Shown here in pieces: positions 34,861 to 43,948 of a stretch of DNA of 64,000 nt (its first letter is position 1; every line of letters begins with the position of its first letter). Source of the DNA: Edaphobacter flagellatus (GTDB lineage Bacteria > Acidobacteriota > Terriglobia > Terriglobales > Acidobacteriaceae). A model generated the notes under the pieces. It did no database searches. It saw nothing but the letters and a program-made list of their open reading frames with translations, and was not told where the DNA came from. The stretch spans positions 992,001 to 1,056,000 of the forward strand of contig NZ_CP073697.1 of NCBI RefSeq assembly GCF_025264665.1. Reading direction: 5' to 3'. The translations under genes were made by a program, and so were the position numbers.

Positions 34861-35624
34861 ACGATAAGCCCGCAAAGCTCGAACCCTGGCGTGCGCTTAC
34901 GCAGTGGACCTCTGCACGTATCGCAATGGGTCGCGCAGGGGCAAGCATGCGAACCTTCGAGGTGCTCGAGTTCAACCGCGACCACGCGTTGGCGCGCGAT
35001 GCGATCTACATGCCATTGGACGCCGGGGCGCTGCGAGAGCGGTTCGTGCAGGAAGGCTTTCCCTGCGCTATGGTGGGAAGCCGCGCCAGCAATCGCTCGG
35101 AGTACCTGCGCAGGCCTGACCTGGGGCGTACGCTCCAAACTGATTGTGCAGCCACGCTGCAGGAGAATGGCGCAGCGGAGAATGACAGGTTGACTGTAGT
35201 CGTGGCCGACGGCCTTTCAGCCCTTGCCCCGAAACTGCATGCTCTGCCGCTTCTCAAGCGGTTGCGCGACGGGCTCGTAAGCTGGCAACTGGATACCGTC
35301 ATCATCGCAACCCAGGCGCGAGTGGCGCTCGGAGACGAGATCGGGCAACTGCGAAAAGCAAAGGCAGTCCTGATGTTGATTGGCGAACGGCCTGGTCTTA
35401 AGGCGGCCGATAGCCTTGGAGCCTATCTGACCTATCAGCCAAAGATCGGGCGACTGGATGCTGAGAGAAATTGCATTTCGAATATCCGGCTGGCAGGATT
35501 GAGTTATGAGCAAGCCGCCTTTCGCCTGCTGCATTTGTTGTCGCAGGCACGGCTCATCGGTGCTACCGGAATCGCGCTAAAGGATGATAGCGCTTCAACG
35601 TCCGCGCTGGAGCAGGAGCACTAA
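34857..35624 (+). CDS. eutC: Ethanolamine ammonia-lyase small subunit
   Basis: A 255-residue EutC, which with EutB forms the cobalamin-binding lyase. The start is a TTG at 34857 overlapping the eutB stop (TTGA); GGAG at 34847-34850 is six bases upstream. The frame is open further to 34755, but that part is eutB in another frame. Visible family parts: TSARIAMGRAG near residue 15, the conserved VVVADGLSA strand, GDEIGQLRKAKAVLMLIGERPGL, and ERNCISNIRLAGLSY, in which the Cys lies near the cobalamin site. It ends the operon. Confidence 0.95.
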   Translation: MNDKPAKLEPWRALTQWTSARIAMGRAGASMRTFEVLEFNRDHALARDAIYMPLDAGALRERFVQEGFPCAMVGSRASNRSEYLRRPDLGRTLQTDCAATLQENGAAENDRLTVVVADGLSALAPKLHALPLLKRLRDGLVSWQLDTVIIATQARVALGDEIGQLRKAKAVLMLIGERPGLKAADSLGAYLTYQPKIGRLDAERNCISNIRLAGLSYEQAAFRLLHLLSQARLIGATGIALKDDSASTSALEQEH

Positions 35625-35805
35625 ACATCATCCGCAGGCTCTTGAATTGCGAACGTTAGGTATAGACACCTCGGAGTGCAACAAAGAGAAGACTAGGTTG
35701 CAGCACAGCTGCCTACTAGTATCAGCTGAATGATGAGTATGAAGCTCTGCTGTAGCGCGTCCTCTTCTTTGGGACGCATCAGAGTTCCAGCTCCTGTATT
35801 TGAGG

Positions 35806-35838
35806 TTATGAGCTTTAATACTCGGCTGTCGCTATTCA
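35806..35838. repeat. Third, 33-bp partial copy of the island-end repeat
   Basis: The stretch beginning TATGAGCTTTAATACTCGG and ending GCTGTCGCTATTCA matches the leftmost block of repeat copy A almost base for base (one base inserted) and copy B with a few changes. The rest of the unit, including the CCA core and integrase start, is absent. It lies between eutC and the end of the large secreted gene, so it may mark the right border of the second island. Confidence 0.6.
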
Positions 35839-35874
35839 TTAGCGGCAGCTAAGATGATTCTCCTTCCGCCTTCC

Positions 35875-38800
35875 TTAGGGCGTGGTGATGGACACATTAT
35901 CGAAGGTCGCGGTACATAGCTGGGAGCTGTTCCGACTGCTGACGACCAGCCCGATATACGCGTTGTTGGCCATCGAGATGCTGACGGTGCCCTGCTGTGT
36001 CCAGTTCGTTCCATCCGACGAAAAGTAACCCGTGAAAGTGTTGCCGTTGCGTATAACACGAACCCAATAAGGCGCTACAAGACCGGATGTTCTGCTTCCG
36101 CTCGTGGTCCCGCTGGTGGCCGTACGATAGACCCAGGTAACGCCATTCGACGGTGTCACGTTGATGTTCGCCATCGTCGAGCCGGCATCGAGTGTCTCGC
36201 GAATCATCACACCCGCCTGAGCTCCGCTGTTGGTGTTGGTCATACTCACGACTCGAGCAGTGATCGTATAACTCGTGCCAGCGGCCTGGTATGCATAGTT
36301 GAATTGGTCCGCTGTGCCGCTAATACTGCTCCCGGAACCGTTCACCGTGAACGTGCCATTGATGTAACTGATACTGCCGGCGACGCTCACGCTTCCCACA
36401 TCCTGATCCGCCCAACCTGATGGCAGACCACCTGTCGCTGCATTGACTATTAGAGTCACTGTCGTCGAGTGTGACAAGCTGCCGCTGGCGCCGGTGATTG
36501 TCAGTGTGTAGGTCCCAGCAGGAGTTGTCAACGCTGTCGAGACCGTCAGAGTCGAACTACCCGAACCAGTAATGGACGTTGGGGTGAAGCTTGCCGTCGC
36601 CCCGGTAGGCAATCCGCTCACACTCAGGTTCACCATTCCGGTAAAGCCACTTAGAGCGCTGATCGATGTTATGTAGGTAGTGTTGTTCCCCTGTGTCATG
36701 GTCTGCAAACTCGGCGTTGTCGAAATGCTGAAGTCCGGCGTCGACACAACCAATGTCACCGTTGTCGAGTGCGACAGAGCGCCGCTGGTGCCCGTGATCG
36801 TCAGCGTGTAGGTTCCCGCTGGTATCGTAGTCGCAGTTGAGATGGTTAGCATCGAATTTCCCGAACCAGCGACCGATGTGGGATTAAAGCTTGCCGTCGC
36901 GCCGACGGGCAATCCGCTCACACCTAGATTCACCGTGCCAGTGAAGCCGCTTAGCGCACTGATCGATGTCGTGTAGGTAGTGCTATTGCCCGGCGTCAGC
37001 GTCTGAGAACTCGGGCTCGCTGACATGCTAAAGTCTGGCGGCCCAGACACGACCAATGTCACCGTGGTTAAGTGCGACAAAGTACCGCTCGTGCCCGTGA
37101 TCGTCACTGTATACGTTCCCGGTGCAGTCGTCGTCGCGGTCGCGACCATTAGAGCCCAGGTCTTCGGGTTTACGGCCGACGCGGGGATAAAGCTCGCCGT
37201 CGTGCCGGCAGGCAATCCGTTCGCGGTCAGGCTCACCGTGTCGCTGAACCCGTTTAGAGGACTGATCGTTGTTGTATAGGTAGTGTTGCTCCCCTGTGCT
37301 ACCGTCTGCGAACTCGGCGTGGCGGAAACGCTGAAGTCCGCGGTCGGCACGACTGTCATCCTGTGGATGATGATCGAGTTATTGTTGTAGTTGTCCTTGC
37401 TGATCAGATAGTCGCCATTACTCGTTTGATAAGCCCGGATACCGTACATTGAATCAACATCGTTGCCCACCGCTACGTTGGGATCTGCACTGGTCATCGT
37501 TAGGTCATTGGCGCCAGTCGTGAGGTTATAGGCATCGATATCGGGTACGGTATGGACATACGAGATGAACAGATAATTACCCGCCGCTGCCCTGCCCTTC
37601 GGGTTCTGGGTGGTCTTCAGATTAATGACCTGGTTCGGCGTGGTCGTGTTGCCTGCTTTCCAACCGTGGTACACCTCGACCCTGCCGCCCAACGAGGTCC
37701 AATCGGTCGATAGCGCGTTCATCAGGATCATGGTGTCTGTGGACGGGATGTACTCAATACCACCCAGGGGGGCGATGGTTGACGGCGTCGGCGTCGTTGT
37801 CGGCGTTCCGTAGATCGGGACGCCATTTGCGTCAAAGCCGGTCAGCGGATAATGGGTGATCGCGTTGGTCTTGTCCAGCCCAACCCAAATGTCTCCGTTC
37901 GTGTCGAGGCAAAATCCGTTTCGAACCCGGGCTAGAGTATTGAAGTAGTTCGTATAGCCCGCTGGACTGGACTGGCCCGGCAAAGTCCCAAACGGAATAG
38001 ACGCATATTGGTTAGTGGGGAAATAGGAGAATATGAAAAGATCAGGATTCTGGCCAGTGGATGCGAGGATTCGATGACCGCTGACGCTGGTCATGATGCC
38101 AAAATCGAATCCGCGGCTATTGTTCGTTATGTCGACGCGTGGGTCCGTCGGATAGTCGAGCGCGTCGACGCTATTCCCAACGTATCCACCCCCGCCTGTA
38201 CCGGCAAAAACATCTTGACCTCCATACAAGTTGGCTCCATCCGTACCGGGATCGAAAGCAGCATTGCCTTCGAAGTTCAGTGCTTGCAATGTGTACTGCA
38301 GTACACCGGAGCTGTTGTAAGCATGAAGATCGGTCTTCCCATTTCTTCCCAGGTCCCAGGTTCCTCCCCAGGGGTTATTCAAAACGTAGAGATTTCCAGA
38401 GTTATCTTTCCCAACACCGACTACGCGCGTGAAACGCTTGCTCCCGGTTTGCCCCTTGACTCCTGTGGTTGTATCCAGATATCCGCCTTGCACACCGAAA
38501 GTACTTACTAGAGCCGGAGCACTCGACAGATTTCCGTAGATCTGAATATTCATGTTTGGCCCCTGATCGCCGACCATCAACTGGTTATGGGCGCTATCAA
38601 AGTACAATGCCGAAGGTCGCGAGCTGGACCCCATGTTGATTGTGGTCAGCGTGTTGCCTGATGGGGAAAATTCCTGAATTGTACCCTCGTTTTTCTGAGC
38701 AACCCATATGTTGCCCGATCCGTCGACCGCAATCGCGCCGGGATCAGTGAGGCTCCAATCCGATTGCCACACCCCAGCGGTCGTGTAGCACCGCACGAGG

Positions 38801-39303
38801 TTGTCAGGATGATCGCTGACATAGACGAGGGTGCCTGTGTCGGCGATCCCCGTAATTACATCCGCGCGCCGTTCCGTCGTGTCCAAACTCGCTGACCATG
38901 TCAGGTCCCGCATACCGGTGTTCCGATTGTATCGGCCAATATACCCACTCCCGCCGAGGCTGGTGTTGAATTGCAACGCAGCGAAGATATCGGTTGCATC
39001 GCCGCTAATCGCTCCTCCTTGAGTTTCCCCATGGGCGGCAATAGTGCCAGATTTTTGGCCGTTCCGGTAAATATTGATGCTTCCCTGACTTTCGTCCCAG
39101 GCAGACGAAGTATAGATGACTCCCTCTGGAGACACCCACATGGACCGCATCGCGTTCCCCACGTATGTGGGAATGGTGGAATATGAGTTGCCCACCCACG
39201 TCGTCGAGTAGCTCACTTGAGCATGGCTGGTCGTCGTGCTTAGTAGCAGAACAAAAATCCAGATAATGGCAAAGAATGCTGACCAACCTCGTTTCGCAAG
39301 CAT
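35875..39303 (-). CDS. Large secreted NHL-repeat / Ig-like repeat protein
   Basis: A 1142-residue secreted protein. A signal peptide (about 1-28, ending THAQVS) precedes an NHL/SMP-30-like propeller (about 30-640, e.g. PGAIAVDGSGNIWVAQ and VVGVGKDNSGNLYVLNN). Then come three tandem Ig-like repeats of about 97 residues (roughly 655-950), each with the pattern TTYTTSISxLxGFxGxVxL and TLTITGTSGxLSH, and a C-terminal DUF1349-like jelly roll (about 960-1142, with WADQDVGSV and YWVRVIRNGNTFTGYFSSDG). The ATG follows AGGAGAG. Such proteins are thought to bind polysaccharide outside the cell; no catalytic residue can be named. The Ig-like repeat is related to that of the dockerin protein at 26594. 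Confidence 0.8.
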   Translation of the reverse strand: MLAKRGWSAFFAIIWIFVLLLSTTTSHAQVSYSTTWVGNSYSTIPTYVGNAMRSMWVSPEGVIYTSSAWDESQGSINIYRNGQKSGTIAAHGETQGGAISGDATDIFAALQFNTSLGGSGYIGRYNRNTGMRDLTWSASLDTTERRADVITGIADTGTLVYVSDHPDNLVRCYTTAGVWQSDWSLTDPGAIAVDGSGNIWVAQKNEGTIQEFSPSGNTLTTINMGSSSRPSALYFDSAHNQLMVGDQGPNMNIQIYGNLSSAPALVSTFGVQGGYLDTTTGVKGQTGSKRFTRVVGVGKDNSGNLYVLNNPWGGTWDLGRNGKTDLHAYNSSGVLQYTLQALNFEGNAAFDPGTDGANLYGGQDVFAGTGGGGYVGNSVDALDYPTDPRVDITNNSRGFDFGIMTSVSGHRILASTGQNPDLFIFSYFPTNQYASIPFGTLPGQSSPAGYTNYFNTLARVRNGFCLDTNGDIWVGLDKTNAITHYPLTGFDANGVPIYGTPTTTPTPSTIAPLGGIEYIPSTDTMILMNALSTDWTSLGGRVEVYHGWKAGNTTTPNQVINLKTTQNPKGRAAAGNYLFISYVHTVPDIDAYNLTTGANDLTMTSADPNVAVGNDVDSMYGIRAYQTSNGDYLISKDNYNNNSIIIHRMTVVPTADFSVSATPSSQTVAQGSNTTYTTTISPLNGFSDTVSLTANGLPAGTTASFIPASAVNPKTWALMVATATTTAPGTYTVTITGTSGTLSHLTTVTLVVSGPPDFSMSASPSSQTLTPGNSTTYTTSISALSGFTGTVNLGVSGLPVGATASFNPTSVAGSGNSMLTISTATTIPAGTYTLTITGTSGALSHSTTVTLVVSTPDFSISTTPSLQTMTQGNNTTYITSISALSGFTGMVNLSVSGLPTGATASFTPTSITGSGSSTLTVSTALTTPAGTYTLTITGASGSLSHSTTVTLIVNAATGGLPSGWADQDVGSVSVAGSISYINGTFTVNGSGSSISGTADQFNYAYQAAGTSYTITARVVSMTNTNSGAQAGVMIRETLDAGSTMANINVTPSNGVTWVYRTATSGTTSGSRTSGLVAPYWVRVIRNGNTFTGYFSSDGTNWTQQGTVSISMANNAYIGLVVSSRNSSQLCTATFDNVSITTP
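36445..37345 (-). repeat. Three tandem ~297-bp repeats coding Ig-like domains
   Basis: Within the large secreted gene, three direct repeats of about 297 bases are similar at DNA level, shown by recurring GTCACCGTTGTCGAGTG-like and GTGTAGGT-like blocks. The two copies nearest the C-terminus are more alike than the first, suggesting a more recent duplication. Confidence 0.7.
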
Positions 39304-39713
39304 AGGGCTCTCCTAAGCCTTCTACTTTTCCTGACTGGATCAGAAGGCTTCAGCACAGTGGTTTGTAAATTCCACGAGCCTTGTAATTTGCATTGCAAAG
39401 AAGTGTCAATACTGAACTCCCCGCTTAATCTCTTCGATAAAAGCGTTTTATTTTATGCTTACCTTTCCTCGCTATAGCCTTTGCTTTTGGCTATGCAATC
39501 TCGACAAAAATATAGCTCTCTCGAGGTCCACCACTCGTAAAGCAAGCATCACTGAGAACGTACGATTGTTTCATACAATAAAAATTTTAATAGGGAACAT
39601 TAATCTCCTCCAGTCGGCTTTATATATACGCTCATGTGAGCACGAACTCTTAAGAATCGGTGAGCAAATGCTTATTTCGATGCTGAAGGAAGGACCTATC
39701 TAATGCAGAACCA
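39304..39713. other. Intergenic region between secreted protein and RND adaptor
   Basis: 410 bases, AT-rich in the middle. It carries the inverted repeat at 39315-39350. A forward frame at 39455-39703 lacks any recognisable feature and I do not call it a gene. Confidence 0.45.
39315..39350. promoter_or_regulatory. Inverted repeat next to the ribosome site of the secreted gene
   Basis: AAGCCTTCT (39315-39323) and AGAAGGCTT (39342-39350) are perfect 9-bp complements with an 18-base loop, just upstream of the AGGAG of the reverse-strand gene starting at 39303. It could be an operator or an RNA hairpin affecting translation. Confidence 0.5.
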
Positions 39714-40799
39714 TTATTTTAATGGTGTGCCTTCACGTATTTCGTCCGTCGCACGTTTCACGACTTGTTGATCCGAAGCAAGCGGGCCGCGAATGGAAAT
39801 CTGGTCTCCAGAGATAGCCCCTTTTCGCACATCTACCCAGTGCGCACGCCCATTCTGGCTTGTGATCACAAAAGTTCGCTCTGTGGTCGTAACGACACTA
39901 GTAATGGGAACGAACAAAAGATCGCCAAACGAGGTAGGCCAATCGACGCTCGGATACATACCAGACGCCAATATTCCCTCCTTGTTTGAGACATCGAGCT
40001 CCACCATCATGGTGCGGCTATTGGGATCGAGAGCATAAGGAATACGAGCAATTGTTCCAGTGAATATCTTGCCCGGTTGGGCCGGGACATGAAAGGTCAC
40101 AGGCTTTCCTTTTGCAATGGACCCCACATAAGTCTCAGGAACAGGAACGACTAATCGAAGATGCGATATCTGCTGTAGTTTGAGAAGAGGTTGCAATCCG
40201 TTCGAACTAACCATCATTCCCGGGTGCACAAGGCGATCCGTGATGACTCCATCAAACGGAGCAGTCACCCGAAGATATCCTTCCGTAGCACGGGTCGCTT
40301 TCAAATGATCCGATGCAATTTTCACAGCAGCCTTTCTGCTGTTAACCAGAGCAGCCGCAGCTTCCTTCTGCTTTTGCGCTTGCAATAACTCGTTTCCTGC
40401 GACTGCTCCTGGCGTCTTCGCAGCTTCCGCCATACGCTCATAGGTGCTCGCCGCAGCAGCAGCTTGAGCTTCTGCCTGACTTGCGTCCGCCTCAGCCTGA
40501 TGTAATGACGCCTCTGCAGCATTTGTTTGCGAACTTAACTCTGGAGCACTTAACTGTACAAGAAGCTGACCACGATGCACTATGCTTCCACGATCCACGA
40601 GTACACGTTCAACGTAACCAGGTACTCTGGCTTCGATGTCAGTTTGTAGATAAGGGGCTAGCTCCGCGGTTAGTGATACCGTCTTTGCTAGAGAGTGGCT
40701 CTCCACTTTAGCCATTTCCACATGAGAAGTTGACTGGGCATACAGCAAAGGCACAAACAAGAGTGAAGCAACAACAAGCGAGTATCTAAGAATGCTCAT
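39714..40799 (-). CDS. RND efflux periplasmic adaptor (membrane fusion protein)
   Basis: A 361-residue adaptor: signal peptide (about 1-22), barrel-sandwich/lipoyl halves (about 45-75 with VPGYVERVLVDRGSIVHRGQLL, and about 165-200 with VTAPFDGVITDRLVHPG), a coiled-coil hairpin between them (about 80-150, rich in Ala/Glu/Gln), and a beta-barrel domain (about 205-290). Adaptors bridge the inner-membrane pump and the TolC channel. Its start overlaps the pump stop by 14 bases, so it is the last gene of the operon PadR-TolC-pump-adaptor. The substrate class (drug or metal) cannot be told from the adaptor. Confidence 0.93.
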   Translation of the reverse strand: MSILRYSLVVASLLFVPLLYAQSTSHVEMAKVESHSLAKTVSLTAELAPYLQTDIEARVPGYVERVLVDRGSIVHRGQLLVQLSAPELSSQTNAAEASLHQAEADASQAEAQAAAAASTYERMAEAAKTPGAVAGNELLQAQKQKEAAAALVNSRKAAVKIASDHLKATRATEGYLRVTAPFDGVITDRLVHPGMMVSSNGLQPLLKLQQISHLRLVVPVPETYVGSIAKGKPVTFHVPAQPGKIFTGTIARIPYALDPNSRTMMVELDVSNKEGILASGMYPSVDWPTSFGDLLFVPITSVVTTTERTFVITSQNGRAHWVDVRKGAISGDQISIRGPLASDQQVVKRATDEIREGTPLK

Positions 40800-43700
40800 A
40801 GTATCGGCTCAAAGGATCTTCCGGATTGAGTGAATTTGACTTCGTAGATGCCATGCTTTGCAGGCTGGCATATACGGCGGGCAAGATACCGAGAGTGGTA
40901 ATGGTCGAGAAGACTAACCCTCCTATAACGGCTCGACCAAGTGGAGCTGACTGGGCACCACTATCTCCTAAACCGATTGCCATGGGGAGCATGCCACAGA
41001 TCATCGCTGAGGCAGTCATTAATATCGCGCGGAGACGGCTGGTTGCGCCCTCGTGAGAAGCCCTCATAGAGTCATTTAATTCGTGCCGCGATCGTTCGGC
41101 GAAGCTGACAAGCAGGATGGCGTTGGCAACCGATATGCCAACCGCCATAATTGCGCCCATGAATGACTGAATACTAAGTGTCGTGCCTGTCAATAACAGC
41201 ATCAACACGACGCCTACCAAAACTCCGGGAATGGTTGAAAGGATAGCAAGTGGCAATCTGACGGATTGAAAGTTCGCCATGAGTAACAGGAAGATGGCAA
41301 GCACTGCAAAAATAAGCCCGCCGCGAAGCCCAGATACAGTCTCCTCCAGAGCCGGTATTTGCCCTCGAACGACAACTGTACTCCCCTTTGGGGGAGCACC
41401 TATATGCTTGAGAACCTGCTGGATTTTTTGCTGTACATCACCAAGAGACATGCCATGAATATTGGCAGTGACACTGACGACTCGCTGCCCGCTGAATCGC
41501 TCGATCATCTCTGGCATCGTTCCAGTTCGGAGAGTGGCAACCTGGTCAAGCTGCGGTTGAGATTGACCGTCTTTCATTACCGGCAACGTCGAAAGTGCCC
41601 CAAATCCCTGAATTCGATTTGACGGGAGTTGAACCTGAATCTGAAATGCATTGCCTGTCCTTGGATCACGCCAATAATTTGGAGCGATGAAGCGCGAGGA
41701 ACCCGTTGCTGGAACGAGCGAGTTTGTTATATCGGTCATCGTGAGACCGAACTGACCAGCGTAGTCGCGATTGATGTTGATCTCTGCGGTCGGATACTGT
41801 TGCCCTTGGACGACCGATACATCACGCAGAAAGTTCAACTTCCTCAACTCCGCTTCTACCTTCGCAAGGTAAGCATAGTTTTGATCGAGATCGACCCCCT
41901 GCACATCTACCTGCACAGGGGTTGGAGAACCGAAGCTCATCACCTGCGTTACGATGTCACCTGCTTCAAACGCTACGGTAACATCGGGCATCTGTTTTTG
42001 GAATGCACTCCGCAGAGACTCACGCAGAGCTTCATCATCGGGATGTCCAGGCTTGAGTTGCACCTGAATAATGGCCTCTTCCGGGCCGCTCGTAAATAAG
42101 TGGATGAGGTTTACTGGGTAGCTGGAAGGCTGAACTCCCATATAGTCCGACGTAATTTCGACATGCTGTGTTCCGATCGTATTTCGGATCAGGTCAAGCG
42201 CCTGTATGACTTTCGGTTCAGATTCCTCAATGCGAGTTCCGATTGGAGCTTTCAGCCGCATTCGAAGCACGGGCCCATTTGCATCTGGAAATATCTCGGT
42301 TCCTAAGTGCGGTGTCAGCAGGATCAAAACGATTGCAGTCGCGCCGAAGTACCCAATCAAAATCGGCAGACGGTGCCTCAATAACCGATCGAGATAACCG
42401 CTATACCAGTTGCGTAACCGACCGAAACTTCCTTCTGCTTCCTCCCCACGATGTGTCTCCGACATAAACCATGTGGCGAAAACCGGTACAAGACTACTCG
42501 ACAGGAAATATGATGCAATCATCGCAAAACCAACCGCAAGCGAGAGTGGGACAAACAGCTGCCTACCCACCCCGTTCATGAAAAAGGATGGAACAAAGAC
42601 CGCCAGCACACAAAGCATCGAAAGAAGGCGAGCGATAATTGTCTTTCTAGAAGCCTCAAGAACAACCTTTGCGCGAGATACCCCAGGAAGCATCAGCGTG
42701 TGGATATTCTCGATTTCAACGGTGGCCTCGTCTACCAATACGCCTACAGCAAGTGCAAGACCACCCAATGTCATCACATTAATAGTCTGCCCCGTAACCC
42801 ACAGGAGTAGGACAGCGGTAAAGAGTGCAAAGGGGATGTTGGCAACGACAATAAGAGCGCCACGCCAGTCTCTAAGGAAGAGGAGGACGACAACACCCGT
42901 AAGCACTGCTCCAAGCAGTGCCTCATGAACAAGACCGCTGATCGCATTGGAAACATATCCCGATTGATCGAACGCCAGTTGTACGTCGACGTCATCTGGA
43001 ACGACTTTCTTGAAACGCGGTATCGCTTCTTTTACAGCTTTAATAACGGCAAGTGTCGATGCATCGGAACGCTTCGTTACCGGGATATATACCGTACGTC
43101 GGCCGTTCACGTGCGCATAGGCGGTCACGATGTCAGTGCCATTCTCAATACTTCCAATGTCCCGGAGATAGATGTTCGCGCCTGATTTTGGGTGAATTGG
43201 AGTATCCATCAACTCAGCAAGGTCAGGGCCGAGCGTAGAATTCGTACGGACGATTCGATTCAACGGTCCGTCATATAAATTGCCCGATGGAATGACAACA
43301 CTGCCAGCACTAACAGCCGTGATCGCCTGTTCGGGCGAGACACCATATTGTTTCAATTTGTCCGGATCAAGATTAACCACAATGGTCCGCTGATTGCCGC
43401 CGAATGGAGGAGGAGCCGAAACACCAGGCAGTGTCGCAAAGAGAGGCCGCACTTGATTCAAAGCGATATTTTGCAGCTCACCCTGTGTATGATTCGCACT
43501 GGTAAAGAGCAACAGTCCTACCGCTACGCTTCCAGGATCAAATCGTGTGATGAATGGCGGCACAGTACCTGGTGGCATAAAGGCCCGAGCGCGATTCACA
43601 TAACCAACTGTCTCGGCCATCGCCTGTTGCATGTCCGTTCCCTCTCGAAAGGTCAATTTCATAAGGGCCGCGCCTTGAATGCTCTTGCTATCGACCGACT

Positions 43701-43932
43701 GAATACCCGTGATGTAGAGGAAGTGGTACTCATAGTAATAGGTAAGGAAGCCCTCCATTTGCGCGGGATTCATGCCGCCATAAGGCTGCGCAACGTAAAT
43801 CAATGGATTGCCAACCTGCGGGAAGATATCCATCTTCATACGATTGATGGCCATGAAAAAGCCAGCCGAAATCGCTATAAGAGCAACGATTACGCTGAGA
43901 GGACGGCTCAGAGCTGCAAGTACAAAACGCAT
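40786..43932 (-). CDS. RND-family efflux pump, inner-membrane permease
   Basis: A 1048-residue RND pump (AcrB/MdtB-like fold): 12 helices and two large periplasmic loops. The N-terminus FVLAALSRPLSVIVALIAI is the usual first helix. The fourth-helix GGLALAVGVLVDEATVEIENI segment contains the proton-relay acidic residues, and SIQSFMGAIMAVGISVANAILL is the matching second-half helix. I start at the ATG at 43932, because the 31 residues upstream in the frame are Cys-rich noise overlapping the TolC gene. It lies 16 bases after the TolC stop. The second-half sequence resembles the multidrug/uncharacterised RND group more than CusA, since the Met clusters of metal pumps are not seen. Confidence 0.93.
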   Translation of the reverse strand: MRFVLAALSRPLSVIVALIAISAGFFMAINRMKMDIFPQVGNPLIYVAQPYGGMNPAQMEGFLTYYYEYHFLYITGIQSVDSKSIQGAALMKLTFREGTDMQQAMAETVGYVNRARAFMPPGTVPPFITRFDPGSVAVGLLLFTSANHTQGELQNIALNQVRPLFATLPGVSAPPPFGGNQRTIVVNLDPDKLKQYGVSPEQAITAVSAGSVVIPSGNLYDGPLNRIVRTNSTLGPDLAELMDTPIHPKSGANIYLRDIGSIENGTDIVTAYAHVNGRRTVYIPVTKRSDASTLAVIKAVKEAIPRFKKVVPDDVDVQLAFDQSGYVSNAISGLVHEALLGAVLTGVVVLLFLRDWRGALIVVANIPFALFTAVLLLWVTGQTINVMTLGGLALAVGVLVDEATVEIENIHTLMLPGVSRAKVVLEASRKTIIARLLSMLCVLAVFVPSFFMNGVGRQLFVPLSLAVGFAMIASYFLSSSLVPVFATWFMSETHRGEEAEGSFGRLRNWYSGYLDRLLRHRLPILIGYFGATAIVLILLTPHLGTEIFPDANGPVLRMRLKAPIGTRIEESEPKVIQALDLIRNTIGTQHVEITSDYMGVQPSSYPVNLIHLFTSGPEEAIIQVQLKPGHPDDEALRESLRSAFQKQMPDVTVAFEAGDIVTQVMSFGSPTPVQVDVQGVDLDQNYAYLAKVEAELRKLNFLRDVSVVQGQQYPTAEININRDYAGQFGLTMTDITNSLVPATGSSRFIAPNYWRDPRTGNAFQIQVQLPSNRIQGFGALSTLPVMKDGQSQPQLDQVATLRTGTMPEMIERFSGQRVVSVTANIHGMSLGDVQQKIQQVLKHIGAPPKGSTVVVRGQIPALEETVSGLRGGLIFAVLAIFLLLMANFQSVRLPLAILSTIPGVLVGVVLMLLLTGTTLSIQSFMGAIMAVGISVANAILLVSFAERSRHELNDSMRASHEGATSRLRAILMTASAMICGMLPMAIGLGDSGAQSAPLGRAVIGGLVFSTITTLGILPAVYASLQSMASTKSNSLNPEDPLSRYYEHS

Positions 43933-43948
43933 TGCTGGATCCCTTGGC

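Noticed and set aside
39455..39703. Forward open frame of 82 codons as a small gene
   Set aside because: No ribosome site, no recognisable residue pattern, and AT-rich intergenic composition.
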